DNA of 39,413 bases from Comamonadaceae bacterium (GCA_947372745.1 CANBUY010000021.1:1-39413); one strand, 5' to 3'; counted from the stretch's first letter, positions 8,047 to 16,787 are shown. Numbers and translations: made by a program. The notes: generated by a model not told the origin, from the letters alone.

Positions 8047-9297
8047 TTACTTCGTTGCAGCGGCTTTGGCGATGTTGGCGACGCCTTGGGCAACGGTGAT
8101 CTTGTCATCGTTCCAGAACTGGCTGACCGCATCCTTGATCGCGCCTTCGGCTGCTGGCTTGATAGCCATGCCGTGGGCGACTGAAGGCACCAAACCACCG
8201 GTTTTGGCGGTGTCAACAAAGTCTTTGCTGGACAGTTTGGCGCAATCGTCAAACTTGGCCATGCTCATGTTCAAGCGAACAGGGATCGAGCCCTTGTTCA
8301 AGTTGAATACTTCCTGGAATTCGGTGCCCATGATGGCGGCAGCCAAATCACCCTGCGCCTTTTGAGCAGCAGCGTCTTTGAGCTTGTACATGGCGAACGA
8401 ATCGACGTTGAAGGTGAACGAAGTGGATGTACCAGGAGCAGCAGCGCACAAGAAGTCTTTGCCTGGTGCTTTGCCAGCGGCAATGAACTCGCCCTTGGCC
8501 CAGTCACCCATGAACTGGAATGCGGCCTTCTCTTGCATAACCATAGCGGTGGCCAGATTCCAGTCGCGGCCAGGGGCAGCGGCGTCGGTGTAACCCTTGA
8601 CCTTGCGGAAGGTTTCCAAAGATTTGGTCATGGTGGCACTGGTCAGTGCTTTGGGATCCAGCTTCACGAGCGCGTCGTTGTAAAACTTGGCACCGCCCAC
8701 GCCCAACACCACCGACTCAAAAGTGGTGAAGTCTTGCCAGTTTTGGCCACCGTGTGCCACAGCAATCAGACCGGATTTTTTGACCTTCTCGGCGGCCACA
8801 AAGAACTCATCCCAAGTTTTAGGCATGCCCGTCACGCCGGCTTTTTTCAAGACTGCAGCGTTCGCCCACATCCAGTTGACGCGGTGCACATTGACTGGCA
8901 CAGCGACGTAATTGCCTTTGTATTTCATGACATCAGCGACGACTTTGGGCAGCAAGCTGTCCCATTTTTCAGCTTTGGCGGTGGCATCCAAATTAGCCAA
9001 CACGCCTTCACTGGCCCACTCTTGAATAGCAGGGCCTTTGATTTGAGCCGCTGCAGGGGGGTTGCCTGACACGACACGGCTTTTCAGCACGGTGGCTGCG
9101 TTGTCACCGCCGCCGCCGGCCACAGCGAAGTCTTTCCAGACGTGGCCCTTGGCTTCCATGATCTTTTTCAACTCAGCCACTGATTTGGCTTCGCCACCCG
9201 AGGTCCAGTAGTGAAGGACTTCGACTTCACCGGCCAAAGCCGCAGTGCCCGCGACCACAAGTGCCACCGCTGTGGCTAATTTTGAAAGTTTCAACAT
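8047..9297 (-). CDS. Sugar ABC transporter substrate-binding protein (extracellular family 1)
   Basis: 416 residues from the ATG at 9297. The frame is open further upstream, but only this start gives a normal Sec signal peptide (MLKLSKLATAVALVVAG, cleavage near ALA|GEVEVLHYW), and AGGA lies about 10 bases before it. The mature protein has the EVLHYWTSGGEAKSV start typical of glucose/mannose-binding proteins of the GtsA-like type. It contains many lysines and tryptophan-containing ligand-site segments (NVHRVNWMWAN, GGQNWQDF, FMGDWAKGEF). It acts in the periplasm and delivers the sugar to the two permeases. It follows the ROK kinase gene by 140 bases, which hold an A/T palindrome and probably a separate promoter. 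Confidence 0.93.
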   Translation of the reverse strand: MLKLSKLATAVALVVAGTAALAGEVEVLHYWTSGGEAKSVAELKKIMEAKGHVWKDFAVAGGGGDNAATVLKSRVVSGNPPAAAQIKGPAIQEWASEGVLANLDATAKAEKWDSLLPKVVADVMKYKGNYVAVPVNVHRVNWMWANAAVLKKAGVTGMPKTWDEFFVAAEKVKKSGLIAVAHGGQNWQDFTTFESVVLGVGGAKFYNDALVKLDPKALTSATMTKSLETFRKVKGYTDAAAPGRDWNLATAMVMQEKAAFQFMGDWAKGEFIAAGKAPGKDFLCAAAPGTSTSFTFNVDSFAMYKLKDAAAQKAQGDLAAAIMGTEFQEVFNLNKGSIPVRLNMSMAKFDDCAKLSSKDFVDTAKTGGLVPSVAHGMAIKPAAEGAIKDAVSQFWNDDKITVAQGVANIAKAAATK

Positions 9298-9377
9298 GTT
9301 TTGTATCCTGAAGTTATAACGACCGGCGCATCGGCCAGATCGCTTTGGGTTGATCCGCGCAGGCACCTTGCCGCTCG

Positions 9378-9400
9378 AATTAATTAATTGTTAATTAATT
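9378..9400. promoter_or_regulatory. Perfect A/T palindrome upstream of the sugar-binding-protein gene
   Basis: Arms AATTAATTAA (9378-9387) and TTAATTAATT (9391-9400) flank TTG. It lies about 80 bases before the binding-protein start, between the kinase stop and that start. It could be an operator or an A/T-rich promoter element. No regulator gene is attached to this operon in the window. Confidence 0.4.
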
Positions 9401-9437
9401 TTAATCTCAACGCATCAGGATTTACCCTTAAGCGCGG

Positions 9438-10436
9438 TCAGGCCACCAAAGCCAAGGCACCAAAGTCGCCCACTTGCTCCCCCAAGCCAGCCGCCACCAA
9501 CTCGCAGCCCTGCGTGAGCGCTGGCAATTTACCTCGAATTTGCGCACGCAATTTGGGCAACAAATACTCGCGGTGATGCCAAAACACACTGCCACCCAAG
9601 CTGATACGGCTCAGATCGAGCGTCACGATCAGGTTGTACAAGGTGCGCCCCATCACGCGACACAATTCATCAATAATGGTCTCAGCCACCGCCTCACCTG
9701 CATAAGCAGCTACAAAAAGAGAAGCAGCATCCGGGTAACCCTGGGCGCCAAAACGACGTGCAATGGCATTACCAGCGATCAAGCCCTCGACATCCCCCAC
9801 ATTGCCGCAGCCACACAAGGCGTCAGCGTTGTCACTCACAAACAAGTGTCCCGCGTGACCGGCATTGCCGTTTTTACCGCGCAGCACATGACCATCAACA
9901 CAAACGCCCACACCGATGCCGGTGCTCCAGGTCACGTAGGCGCAATGATCGAGCGCGCGGCCCTTGGTTTGCAGCGCCCCCCAGCGGCGCTCGGCCTCCA
10001 GCGCACCAATGCCATCGTTTTCAACCCGAACCCGCGCAAACACTTTTCTCAACGGCGCTTCCAGCAAGGCGGTATCCCAATCGTTGGGCAAGCCACGGGC
10101 TTTTCCGGCCATACCACCGCAAATATTGGGAGCGGCCAACTCCACCAGCCCGTCATTCAACACAAACGGACCACATGAGGACACACCCACCGCCGACACG
10201 TCGCTCAGAGCGATGCCCGCCAACTGGCAACTCTGCCCCACCATGCGAATAATTTGCAAGGCCAGCGCATCGTTAGTGCCTTCCTTGGCCGTGGGTTCGA
10301 CCACGCGACCCCGCACGCCTTGCGCATCAGCCACGTTGACTGCCACTTTGGTGCCCCCAATATCAACAAAAGCCACGGGGGCAGCACCTGCTGGCAGCCG
10401 AAAGGAAGCCACTGTCATCTGATTGTTCATGTTCAT
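9438..10436 (-). CDS. ROK-family sugar kinase (glucokinase-like)
   Basis: 332 residues. The N-terminal phosphate motif is AFVDIGGTKVAVNVAD (about 18-33), the catalytic Asp lies in RVENDGIGALEAE, and the ATP-binding segment is WSTGIGVGV. The ROK signature region is GNAGHAGHLFV followed by CGCGNVGDVEG. Two positions differ from the family pattern: the Glu usually before the GH pair is His, and the third zinc Cys (CxCGxxGC) is Asp. The gene lies 18 bases after the isomerase-like cupin and upstream of the sugar importer, so it most likely phosphorylates the imported hexose in the cytoplasm. The altered signature leaves the exact sugar, or even kinase activity, open. ATG at 10430 is an alternative start. 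Confidence 0.82.
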   Translation of the reverse strand: MNMNNQMTVASFRLPAGAAPVAFVDIGGTKVAVNVADAQGVRGRVVEPTAKEGTNDALALQIIRMVGQSCQLAGIALSDVSAVGVSSCGPFVLNDGLVELAAPNICGGMAGKARGLPNDWDTALLEAPLRKVFARVRVENDGIGALEAERRWGALQTKGRALDHCAYVTWSTGIGVGVCVDGHVLRGKNGNAGHAGHLFVSDNADALCGCGNVGDVEGLIAGNAIARRFGAQGYPDAASLFVAAYAGEAVAETIIDELCRVMGRTLYNLIVTLDLSRISLGGSVFWHHREYLLPKLRAQIRGKLPALTQGCELVAAGLGEQVGDFGALALVA

Positions 10437-10454
10437 GTCTATTAAAAATTAGTG

Positions 10455-10844
10455 TCAGGTGCGCCCGTAGTCATCACCCAGACGCACGATGTCATCCTCG
10501 CCTAAATAGGCCCCGAATTGCAGCTCAATAATCTCGACCAGATCAGCCGTCTGGTTGCTCAAGCGGTGAACCTGCCCACAAGCAATATCCACGTGACCGC
10601 CCACCGCCAAACTCAGCACCTGCTCACCCACGGTGACGAGTGCCACCCCTTGAACCACCACCCAATGCTCATCGCGTTGGCTGTGTTTTTGCAGGCTGAG
10701 CTGCTGACCCGGGTGGACACGAATGCGCTTGATTTTGTAACCCGGCACCCAGGACAAGTTTTCATACCAACCCCAAGGACGCTCTACCCGCTCAAGCACG
10801 GCACCAAGGGCACCAGCACTGGAAGGGTTTGTAGCATTTTGCAT
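10455..10844 (-). CDS. Cupin protein resembling type II mannose-6-phosphate isomerase
   Basis: 129 residues forming a single cupin barrel like the C-terminal isomerase part of ManC/AlgA. Landmarks are PWGWYENL, IRVHPGQQLSLQKHSQRDEHWVVVQG with probable metal ligands (the His of KHS and the Glu/His of DEH), and a second-motif His in GQVHRLSN. Stand-alone cupins of this type interconvert mannose-6-phosphate and fructose-6-phosphate, or are uncharacterised relatives. Position directly before a ROK kinase and a sugar importer fits a mannose or glucose utilisation role. Function by family and context only. Confidence 0.75.
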   Translation of the reverse strand: MQNATNPSSAGALGAVLERVERPWGWYENLSWVPGYKIKRIRVHPGQQLSLQKHSQRDEHWVVVQGVALVTVGEQVLSLAVGGHVDIACGQVHRLSNQTADLVEIIELQFGAYLGEDDIVRLGDDYGRT

Positions 10845-10920
10845 AGTGTCTGATGCTAAACGCTCAACGCACAGAAGGTTACCACCGGGTTACGGCAAAC
10901 CCACCCCAGGAATTACCCGC

Positions 10921-11358
10921 TTATTTCGCGTGCGCAAGCGCCCAGCGAACAATGTCAGCTGCACCCATCGCGCCGGGCTGCCGGGCCACCTCGCGGCCAT
11001 TGACGAACAAAGCCAGGGTCGGAATACTGCGAATGTTGAAGCGCGCACCCAGGTTTTTACAAGCCTCGGTGTCGACCTTGGCCAAACGGAATGAGGGTTC
11101 CAACTGCGCTGCGGCCTGCTCAAAAGCGGGGGCCATCTGCAGGCAGGGGCCGCACCAAGGCGCCCAAAAATCGACCAGCACCGGAATGTGGCTGCGTGAG
11201 ATGTGGCGCTCGAAATTGCCTTCATCGAGCGCAAGCGAATGCGCCACAAACAAAGGTTTATGGCAGCTGCCGCAATCAGGCGCGCTGGCCAAATCGGCAC
11301 TTTTCACGCGGTTGGTGGTGTGGCAATGGGGGCAGACCAGGTGCAGGGATTCATTCAT
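10921..11358 (-). CDS. trxC: Thioredoxin 2 (zinc-containing)
   Basis: 145 residues. The N-terminal zinc ribbon has C9-x2-C12 and C29-x2-C32, and the thioredoxin fold carries the WCGPC redox centre (68-72). This combination and length are diagnostic of TrxC, a cytoplasmic disulfide reductase reduced by thioredoxin reductase and often induced by peroxide through OxyR. No OxyR site was recognised. The region upstream has a run of eight C on the coding strand and no clear ribosome-binding site. It lies between the DUF2905 gene (34 bases) and the cupin gene (76 bases), all on the minus strand. Confidence 0.95.
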   Translation of the reverse strand: MNESLHLVCPHCHTTNRVKSADLASAPDCGSCHKPLFVAHSLALDEGNFERHISRSHIPVLVDFWAPWCGPCLQMAPAFEQAAAQLEPSFRLAKVDTEACKNLGARFNIRSIPTLALFVNGREVARQPGAMGAADIVRWALAHAK

Positions 11359-11392
11359 TATTTAAGGGGGGGGCAATAGCAGGCCATGAAGC

Positions 11393-11587
11393 CTAAATCA
11401 ACTTGGACAAACCACCGGCGACCATGCTGAACAGGAAGGTGGTGGCCAGCGGAATGTACCAGTCCCGCCCCCACAGCCGAAAAGAAAAATCGCCCGGCAG
11501 TTTGCAAAACCCAAGCTTACGCAACCAAGGCACCAAGCCATTGATGAGGATCAAGGCGAGAAAAATAACCAGAAGCCAGCGCAGCAT
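11393..11587 (-). CDS. DUF2905 family small membrane protein
   Basis: 64 residues with two hydrophobic spans (about 3-22 and 47-62) separated by the conserved segment KLPGDFSFR, which marks the DUF2905 family. Function is unknown. It sits 18 bases downstream of the MidA-like methyltransferase gene and is likely co-transcribed with it, an arrangement I recall as common in this group of bacteria. The small size, good hydrophobic pattern and conserved central motif make it a real gene rather than a chance frame. Confidence 0.85.
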   Translation of the reverse strand: MLRWLLVIFLALILINGLVPWLRKLGFCKLPGDFSFRLWGRDWYIPLATTFLFSMVAGGLSKLI

Positions 11588-11605
11588 TTTTAAGATCGCG
11601 AGGAT

Positions 11606-12733
11606 TTAAAGCGTGTGGGTTCGATCACCGTGCGAGAAGCCCAGGGCATCCCAAGGCTCGCCTTTGCACAGGCCAATGACCTTGAACAACTCACCCATTT
11701 CGTGCTCCATGATCAGGCGCTGCGCATTCACCCGCACCGCCAGCGGCGAGGCGTCCATCAGTGGGCCAATGCCGCAGTTGATCAAAAACCGCGCTTGAGT
11801 GCAATAACCCAGCACGCTCAGCCCCGCGTCTTGAGCTGCCAGCGCGATGCCCGTGAAATTGACATGGGCGGTGATGTCCTTGACGCCCACCTGATCCAGC
11901 GGGTCCGGGTCAGAGCGGTGGTGCTGGTGGCACATGACGGTGCCCATGTGGCGCTGCGGGTGGTAGTACTCAGACTCGGGAAAACCGTAATCAATAAAGA
12001 AAGCCGCACCAACCGTCAGCTTGTCGGCCAGCGTGCTGATAAAGGACTCGCCCTGGGTGTGGATTTCAGTCAGGTAGTCGTGCGCGCCTTCAATCTCCAC
12101 AGGCGGGCGCAGCGCCGTAGGTCGGTCTTGCCAAACAAAATCCTGGCCAGCCCCTTGGGCCACGCCACGTTCGAACCAAGCGCCGCCCACGCGCGCCAGC
12201 AACTTCACCGGCATGGCGTCCAGCACCTCATTGCCCACAACGACACCTTGCAAGGTGTCGGGCAATTCGTCCACCCAGCGGACGTGCTCGGCATAAAGGG
12301 CCAGTTTTTGCTGCTGCCGTAGGCGCAGGGTGCCCGACAAATCCACAATGGTGTAGACAGGCAAAGGCCGTCCCAGAGCCGCCAGACTCTCCAGCAACTG
12401 CAGCGCCAGCGCGCCCGTACCTGCGCCAAACTCCCAAATCTCGTGCGTGTGGGTGATTTGCAAAGCCTGGGCCACTTGGGCGCACAGCGCCTGACCAAAC
12501 AGGGGCGACATCTCGGGGGCTGTCACAAAATCACTGCCAGCCGCCTCGTCGCCCGCCTGCTTGACGTGGGGCAAGGTGCCAAATTTGGTGCTGTCGTTGG
12601 CGTAGTAGCCCAAACCGGGCGTGTACAGGGCTTGCGCCATGAAGGCATCAAAACCCATCCAGCCACCTTGTGCGGCCAAGCCCTTGGCAATATGGGCACT
12701 GAGGGCGTTCGTTAAACTATAGGGTGTTTTCAT
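11606..12733 (-). CDS. SAM-dependent methyltransferase, MidA/NDUFAF7 family (COG1565)
   Basis: 375 residues from the ATG at 12733. The longer in-frame extension would run into the divergent folM-like gene and is less likely. The Rossmann SAM motif is EFGAGTGALALQLLESL, preceded by GDFVTAPEMSPLFGQ, a hallmark of this family. NEVLDAMPV and FIDYGFPESEYYHPQR are further family blocks. Mitochondrial NDUFAF7 dimethylates an arginine of a complex I subunit; the bacterial role is not settled. Its start is only 19 bases from that of the divergent folM-like gene. Confidence 0.88.
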   Translation of the reverse strand: MKTPYSLTNALSAHIAKGLAAQGGWMGFDAFMAQALYTPGLGYYANDSTKFGTLPHVKQAGDEAAGSDFVTAPEMSPLFGQALCAQVAQALQITHTHEIWEFGAGTGALALQLLESLAALGRPLPVYTIVDLSGTLRLRQQQKLALYAEHVRWVDELPDTLQGVVVGNEVLDAMPVKLLARVGGAWFERGVAQGAGQDFVWQDRPTALRPPVEIEGAHDYLTEIHTQGESFISTLADKLTVGAAFFIDYGFPESEYYHPQRHMGTVMCHQHHRSDPDPLDQVGVKDITAHVNFTGIALAAQDAGLSVLGYCTQARFLINCGIGPLMDASPLAVRVNAQRLIMEHEMGELFKVIGLCKGEPWDALGFSHGDRTHTL

Positions 12734-12752
12734 CTTGCCCAATTGTCCCCGA

Positions 12753-13547
12753 ATGTCACCCTCCCCTTCGACCCGTACTGTTCTTGTCACCGGCGCTGCC
12801 AAACGCTTGGGCCGGGAAATTGCCTTGGCGTTGGCCAAAGACGGCTGGCAAGTGGCGGTGCATTACCGTGGCTCCCGCGATGATGCTTCAAAAACAGTAG
12901 CTGACTGTGCACGACTGGCGGGCTCTAGCTATTCTTTTTATTCAGATTTAACCGACGAGTCGCATGTGCGCCAACTCGTCCCTCAGGTCATCGCTCAAAT
13001 GGGGCGTCTGGACGCCGTGGTCAACAGCGCCTCCACCTTTGAACACGACACCACCGAGACCTTTGGCTTTGTCAACATGGACAAGCACTTCCGGGCCAAC
13101 ACCGGGGCGCCCATTATTTTGGCGCAAGCGTTGCACGCGCACATTTTGTCGCGCCTGGCGACTTCCGAGAGCGCCGAGCACGGTCCCCTAGGCGTGGTGG
13201 TCAACTTGCTGGACCAAAAACTGTGGAACCAAAACCCTGATTTTTTCAGCTACACCCTGTCCAAAGCCGCACTGGAAGCCGCCACCACCATGCTGGCCAT
13301 GGCGCTGAGCCCCCACCTCCGAGTGGTCGGTGTGGCGCCGGGCTTGACGCTGACCAGCCATTTGCTGACCGACGAAAAGTTTGCCGCCCTGCACAAACTC
13401 TCGCCTCTGGGCCGCTCATCAACCGCCGCTGATGTGGCAGCCACCGTCAAGTTTGCGCTAGATAACCAATCGCTCACCGGCACCACGATCCTGGTCGATG
13501 GTGGTCAGCACTTGATGAAGTTCGAGCGCGATTTTTCAATGCTGTGA
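12753..13547 (+). CDS. folM: SDR oxidoreductase, pteridine reductase/FolM-like
   Basis: 264 residues from the ATG at 12753; a TTG 18 bases upstream is a weaker option. The cofactor motif TGAAKRLG (13-20) with arginine in place of the usual glycine is characteristic of pteridine reductases and FolM. NSAS (91-94) and the Y167-x3-K171 catalytic pair (SYTLSKAAL) follow. FolM reduces dihydromonapterin or dihydrofolate with NADPH. The adjoining folB, which overlaps by a single base, supports a pterin role. A dispersed repeat (12889-12945) is translated in frame at residues about 46-64. Confidence 0.85.
   Translation: MSPSPSTRTVLVTGAAKRLGREIALALAKDGWQVAVHYRGSRDDASKTVADCARLAGSSYSFYSDLTDESHVRQLVPQVIAQMGRLDAVVNSASTFEHDTTETFGFVNMDKHFRANTGAPIILAQALHAHILSRLATSESAEHGPLGVVVNLLDQKLWNQNPDFFSYTLSKAALEAATTMLAMALSPHLRVVGVAPGLTLTSHLLTDEKFAALHKLSPLGRSSTAADVAATVKFALDNQSLTGTTILVDGGQHLMKFERDFSML
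12889..12945 (+). repeat. Dispersed AGTAGCTG-type repeat, copy C, inside the folM-like gene
   Basis: CAGTAGCTGACT is followed by GCGGGCTCTAGCTATTC. The two AGCT-containing ends are imperfectly complementary, and the right half matches copy D (GGGCTGCAAGCTATTTC). It is read in frame within the poorly conserved region after the second beta strand of the SDR fold. Confidence 0.55.
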
Positions 13548-13945
13548 TGCCTGCAGCCAACCTAGCCCTAAATATGCCCCACACCCAAGGTCACCAGACC
13601 CTCGCCCTCACTGGTTTGCGCTTTGACGCCAACCTGGGCATTCTTGAGTTTGAGAAAATTGCTCCCCAGCCAATTCAGGTTGACGCCGAACTCAGCCTGG
13701 GCGCTCAAGCTCTGCTGCCCCAAGACGACGACATCAACCGTGTGCTGGATTACCGCAAGGTGCGCCAAATCATTATTAATGAATGCACCAGCGAACACGT
13801 CAACTTGCTCGAAACGCTGATCGGTAAACTGGCCAACCGTCTGATGCAACTGCCCGGCGTATTGGGCGTGCGCGTCAAAATTGCCAAACTTGAAATTTTT
13901 GACGACTGTGAAGTGGCCATCCGGGTTGAAACCGGGCAATGGTGA
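13547..13945 (+). CDS. folB: Dihydroneopterin aldolase
   Basis: 132 residues from the ATG at 13547; GTG at 13544 is directly before it. The protein shows [17 protein letters not shown] near the start (FolB usually has I-x-L-x-G-x-x-x-x-x-x-H/N-G-x-x-x-x-E), the central [10 protein letters not shown] segment and [14 protein letters not shown], with the conserved Glu/Leu pattern of the tunnel fold. The enzyme converts 7,8-dihydroneopterin to 6-hydroxymethyl-dihydropterin and glycolaldehyde in folate synthesis. TGATG stop-start overlap with the folM-like gene implies translational coupling. Confidence 0.9.
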   Translation: MPAANLALNMPHTQGHQTLALTGLRFDANLGILEFEKIAPQPIQVDAELSLGAQALLPQDDDINRVLDYRKVRQIIINECTSEHVNLLETLIGKLANRLMQLPGVLGVRVKIAKLEIFDDCEVAIRVETGQW

Positions 13946-13970
13946 AATTTGTGATTATGGAGAACATGTA

Positions 13971-14912
13971 ATGAGTGCAGTCTGGACAGAAAACGATGAA
14001 GCCGAGCTGGAAAGCGCGACTGAAACCCAAGCAGCCCAAGAACCCAAAATTGGCCGCGACATTCAAAAGCTGGAAAAGCGCCTGCGCCACCAGGTAGGCA
14101 AAGCCATCATCGACTTCAACATGATTGAAGAAGGTGACCGCGTGATGGTCTGCGTCTCAGGCGGCAAAGACAGCTACGCCATGCTGGATATTTTGCTTAA
14201 ATTACAGGCCCGTGCCCCCATCAAGTTCGAGCTGATTGCGGTCAACCTGGACCAAAAACAGCCCGGCTTCCCCGACCACATCCTGCCCGCCTACCTTAAA
14301 TCGCTGGGCGTACCGTTTCATATCGAGACGCAAGACACCTACAGCATCGTTAAAAAGGTGATCCCCGAAGGCAAGACCATGTGCAGCCTGTGCAGCCGTC
14401 TGCGCCGGGGCATTTTGTACCGCGTGGCCGACGAACTAAAAATCACCAAAATTGCCCTAGGCCACCACCGCGATGACATGATTCAAACGTTCTTCCTCAA
14501 TATGTTTTTCGGTGGCAAGCTCAAAGGCATGCCGCCCAAACTGGTCAGCGACAACGGCGGCCACATCGTGATTCGTCCTTTGGCCAATGTGGCTGAAAAA
14601 GACCTGATCCGCTGGGCTGAGCACCGCGAATTCCCCATCATTCCTTGCACCCTGTGTGGCAGCCAGGAAAATCTGCAACGCAAACAAATTGGCAACATGC
14701 TGCGCGAGTGGGAAAAGCAATACCCCGGCCGCACCGAGACCATGTTCACCGCGCTGCAAAACGTGGTGCCCTCGCACCTGATGGACACCACGCGGCACGA
14801 CTTCAAAAACATCAAAACCACCGGCGTTCCCGAGGCAGACGGCGACAAGGGCTTTGATGAAGAAACCTTCCCCACCCACACCCGCCCCTTGTTGCAGGTC
14901 ATTAATATTTAA
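13971..14912 (+). CDS. ttcA: tRNA 2-thiocytidine(32) synthetase TtcA
   Basis: 313 residues from the ATG at 13971, chosen because GGAG lies 9 bases before it; the upstream frame overlaps folB. The PP-loop SGGKDS (63-68) binds ATP. C138-x2-C141 (CSLC) and C226-x2-C229 (CTLC) are the cluster-binding cysteines of TtcA, and [17 protein letters not shown] is a family block. The enzyme thiolates cytidine 32 of certain tRNAs using an iron-sulfur cluster. Length agrees with the E. coli protein (311). It lies 25 bases after folB and 11 before the phosphatase gene on the same strand. Confidence 0.96.
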   Translation: MSAVWTENDEAELESATETQAAQEPKIGRDIQKLEKRLRHQVGKAIIDFNMIEEGDRVMVCVSGGKDSYAMLDILLKLQARAPIKFELIAVNLDQKQPGFPDHILPAYLKSLGVPFHIETQDTYSIVKKVIPEGKTMCSLCSRLRRGILYRVADELKITKIALGHHRDDMIQTFFLNMFFGGKLKGMPPKLVSDNGGHIVIRPLANVAEKDLIRWAEHREFPIIPCTLCGSQENLQRKQIGNMLREWEKQYPGRTETMFTALQNVVPSHLMDTTRHDFKNIKTTGVPEADGDKGFDEETFPTHTRPLLQVINI

Positions 14913-14923
14913 GCTGACACCCC

Positions 14924-15565
14924 ATGCAGGCCACCCGCATCATCGCTATTCGTCACGGAGAAACTGCCTGGAATGTGGACACCCGCATTCAAGGACAACT
15001 TGATATCAGCCTGAATGAAACAGGCCAATGGCAAGCTGAACGCGCCGCCCAGGCCCTGGCCGGTGAGCCGGTCCATGCCATTTATGCCAGCGACCTTCAG
15101 CGGGCCTGGGAAACGGCCCACGCCATTGCAAAAGCTGTCGGTCAAATCCCGCAACCTGAAATCGGTCTGCGCGAACGAGGCTTTGGCATTTTTCAAGGCC
15201 GTACCTTTGCTGAAATTGAAGCCACCTGGCCCGAAGAAGCCAAGCGTTGGCGCCAACGTGATCCGCATTGGGCGCCCGAAGGTGGCGAATCGCTGGCAGC
15301 GCTCACCGACCGCGTCACCCAAACCACTGCCGAGTTGGCTGCACGCCACGCAGGACAACAAATTGTGCTGGTGGCCCACGGCGGCGTGATGGACGCGCTG
15401 TACCGCGCAGCCACAGGCCAAACCGTGCAAGCACCCCGCACCTGGCACCTGGGCAACGCGGCCATCAACCGCCTGCTCTGGACACCCCAAGGGCTCACCT
15501 TGGTGGGCTGGTCAGACACGCGCCACCTAGACGGTGATGACGCGCTGGATGAGACCACCACCTGA
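14924..15565 (+). CDS. Histidine phosphatase family protein (phosphoglycerate-mutase-like)
   Basis: 213 residues. The phospho-acceptor motif RHGET (10-14), the DLQRAWETA segment, the acid LRERGFGIFQG and the second catalytic His in VLVAHGGVMDAL are all present. Proteins of this size and pattern include GpmB-like, CobC-like and broad-specificity sugar phosphatases. No cobalamin genes are nearby, so no specific substrate is assigned. It is the last gene of the folM-folB-ttcA run and is followed by a strong terminator. Confidence 0.88.
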   Translation: MQATRIIAIRHGETAWNVDTRIQGQLDISLNETGQWQAERAAQALAGEPVHAIYASDLQRAWETAHAIAKAVGQIPQPEIGLRERGFGIFQGRTFAEIEATWPEEAKRWRQRDPHWAPEGGESLAALTDRVTQTTAELAARHAGQQIVLVAHGGVMDALYRAATGQTVQAPRTWHLGNAAINRLLWTPQGLTLVGWSDTRHLDGDDALDETTT

Positions 15566-15583
15566 ATGACTGAATACTTGGGG

Positions 15584-15617
15584 AAGGCAACTTCTCTGAG
15601 AGTTGCTTTTAGTTTTT
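15584..15617 (+). terminator. Rho-independent terminator after the folM-folB-ttcA-phosphatase run
   Basis: Stem of nine pairs including one G-T: AAGGCAACT (15584-15592) with AGTTGCTTT (15601-15609), loop of eight bases, followed by a T-rich tract to 15617. Confidence 0.85.
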
Positions 15618-15644
15618 AGTCGCCCGATAGAACGCCTCTTCACG

Positions 15645-16787
15645 ATGAACACATCTTTTCAAGCCCCATCAGATGCCGTCGTCATCGTTGGTGCAGGCCT
15701 GGCCGGCTTGCTCAGTGCGTACTTGCTGGAGCAACAAGGGCAAACAGTGCTTTTGATTGAGTCCCGTGATCGCATGGGTGGGCGTGTGCTCAGCGATGCA
15801 GCCACCACAGCTGAACCCTTCATTGATTTAGGTCCCAGCTGGGTATGGCCCGGCATGAACGAGCGGCTTAGCAAATGGACAGACACGCTGGGTTTGCAAC
15901 TCTTCCCCCAATACCAGCACGGCGCCGCCGTACTGGAAACGCAAGACCACCAAGTTAGGCGCTATGCAGCCACCTATGCGCAAGAACCCGAATCCCAACG
16001 TTGGGTCGGGGGGGCCATCGCACTTCTGAATGGATTGCTGGATCGTCTCCAACGCACCCAACTGCTGCTCAACACACAGGTCACGCTGATTCAACATGCG
16101 ACCGAAGGCGGTGTGATCCTCACTGCGCAAGGTCCGCAGGGAGAACAACAGCGACGCGGCGCATCGGTCATCGTCACGCTGCCCCCTCGTTTATTGGCCG
16201 AACGCATTCGCTGGGAACCCGCACTCCCCTCAAGCTTGACCGCGCAATGGCAAAGCGCACCCACATGGATGGCAGGCCAAGCCAAATTTGTAGCAGCCTA
16301 CAAAACACCGTTTTGGCGAGAAGCAGGTTTGTCCGGTTATGCATCGAGTCGCGCGGGGCCCTTGGTTGAAATTCATGACGCCAGTGATGAATCGGGGCGG
16401 TCGGCTGCGCTCTTTGGGTTTGTGGGCGTCCCAGCCCAATGGCGCGTCAAGATGGGCGAGGCTGAATTGATTCAACGCAGCCTCAAACAGCTCACCCATT
16501 TGTTTGGCCCCCAAGCGGCACAACCGGAATGGGTCAAACTCAAAGACTGGGCGCAGGACAGGCACACAGCGACAGCGGCCGATGCTTTGCCGGTGAACAA
16601 CCACCCCACACAGCAGCCCAGAAACTTGCCAGCGCCTTGGAAGGGATTGGCTTACTTAGCAGGGTCTGAGTTTGCCGACGACTTCAACGGTTATCTTGAA
16701 GGTGCGGCTCGATCCGCCGAATTGGTGCTCCGTGAGTGGGTGGCGCAGCAAGGCGCACAGCGGACCAGCCCGAGCGCCCCATGTTGA
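15645..16787 (+). CDS. Flavin-containing amine oxidase
   Basis: 380 residues from the ATG at 15645; the frame is open 42 bases further up, into the terminator region. The FAD motif VVIVGAGLAGLLSAYLLEQQG (about 13-33) is followed by ESRDRMGGRV and DLGPSWVWPG, the monoamine-oxidase-type flavin site. The C-terminal block YLAGSEFADDFNGYLEGAARSAE contacts FAD. It lacks an obvious secretion signal. Typical family members are 430-460 residues, so this one is short in the substrate domain. Substrate unknown; could be an amine oxidase or a related desaturase. Confidence 0.85.
   Translation: MNTSFQAPSDAVVIVGAGLAGLLSAYLLEQQGQTVLLIESRDRMGGRVLSDAATTAEPFIDLGPSWVWPGMNERLSKWTDTLGLQLFPQYQHGAAVLETQDHQVRRYAATYAQEPESQRWVGGAIALLNGLLDRLQRTQLLLNTQVTLIQHATEGGVILTAQGPQGEQQRRGASVIVTLPPRLLAERIRWEPALPSSLTAQWQSAPTWMAGQAKFVAAYKTPFWREAGLSGYASSRAGPLVEIHDASDESGRSAALFGFVGVPAQWRVKMGEAELIQRSLKQLTHLFGPQAAQPEWVKLKDWAQDRHTATAADALPVNNHPTQQPRNLPAPWKGLAYLAGSEFADDFNGYLEGAARSAELVLREWVAQQGAQRTSPSAPC

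Noticed and set aside
8362-9069. 235-codon plus-strand frame antisense to the sugar-binding-protein gene
   Set aside because: Shadow frame; the opposite strand encodes a clear periplasmic binding protein with signal peptide.
9298-9366. N-terminal extension of the sugar-binding protein by 23 codons
   Set aside because: It would place basic residues before the signal peptide; the ATG at 9297 directly starts a standard Sec signal.
11615-12322. 235-codon plus-strand frame antisense to the MidA-like gene
   Set aside because: No family features; fully covered by the methyltransferase gene with its SAM motif.
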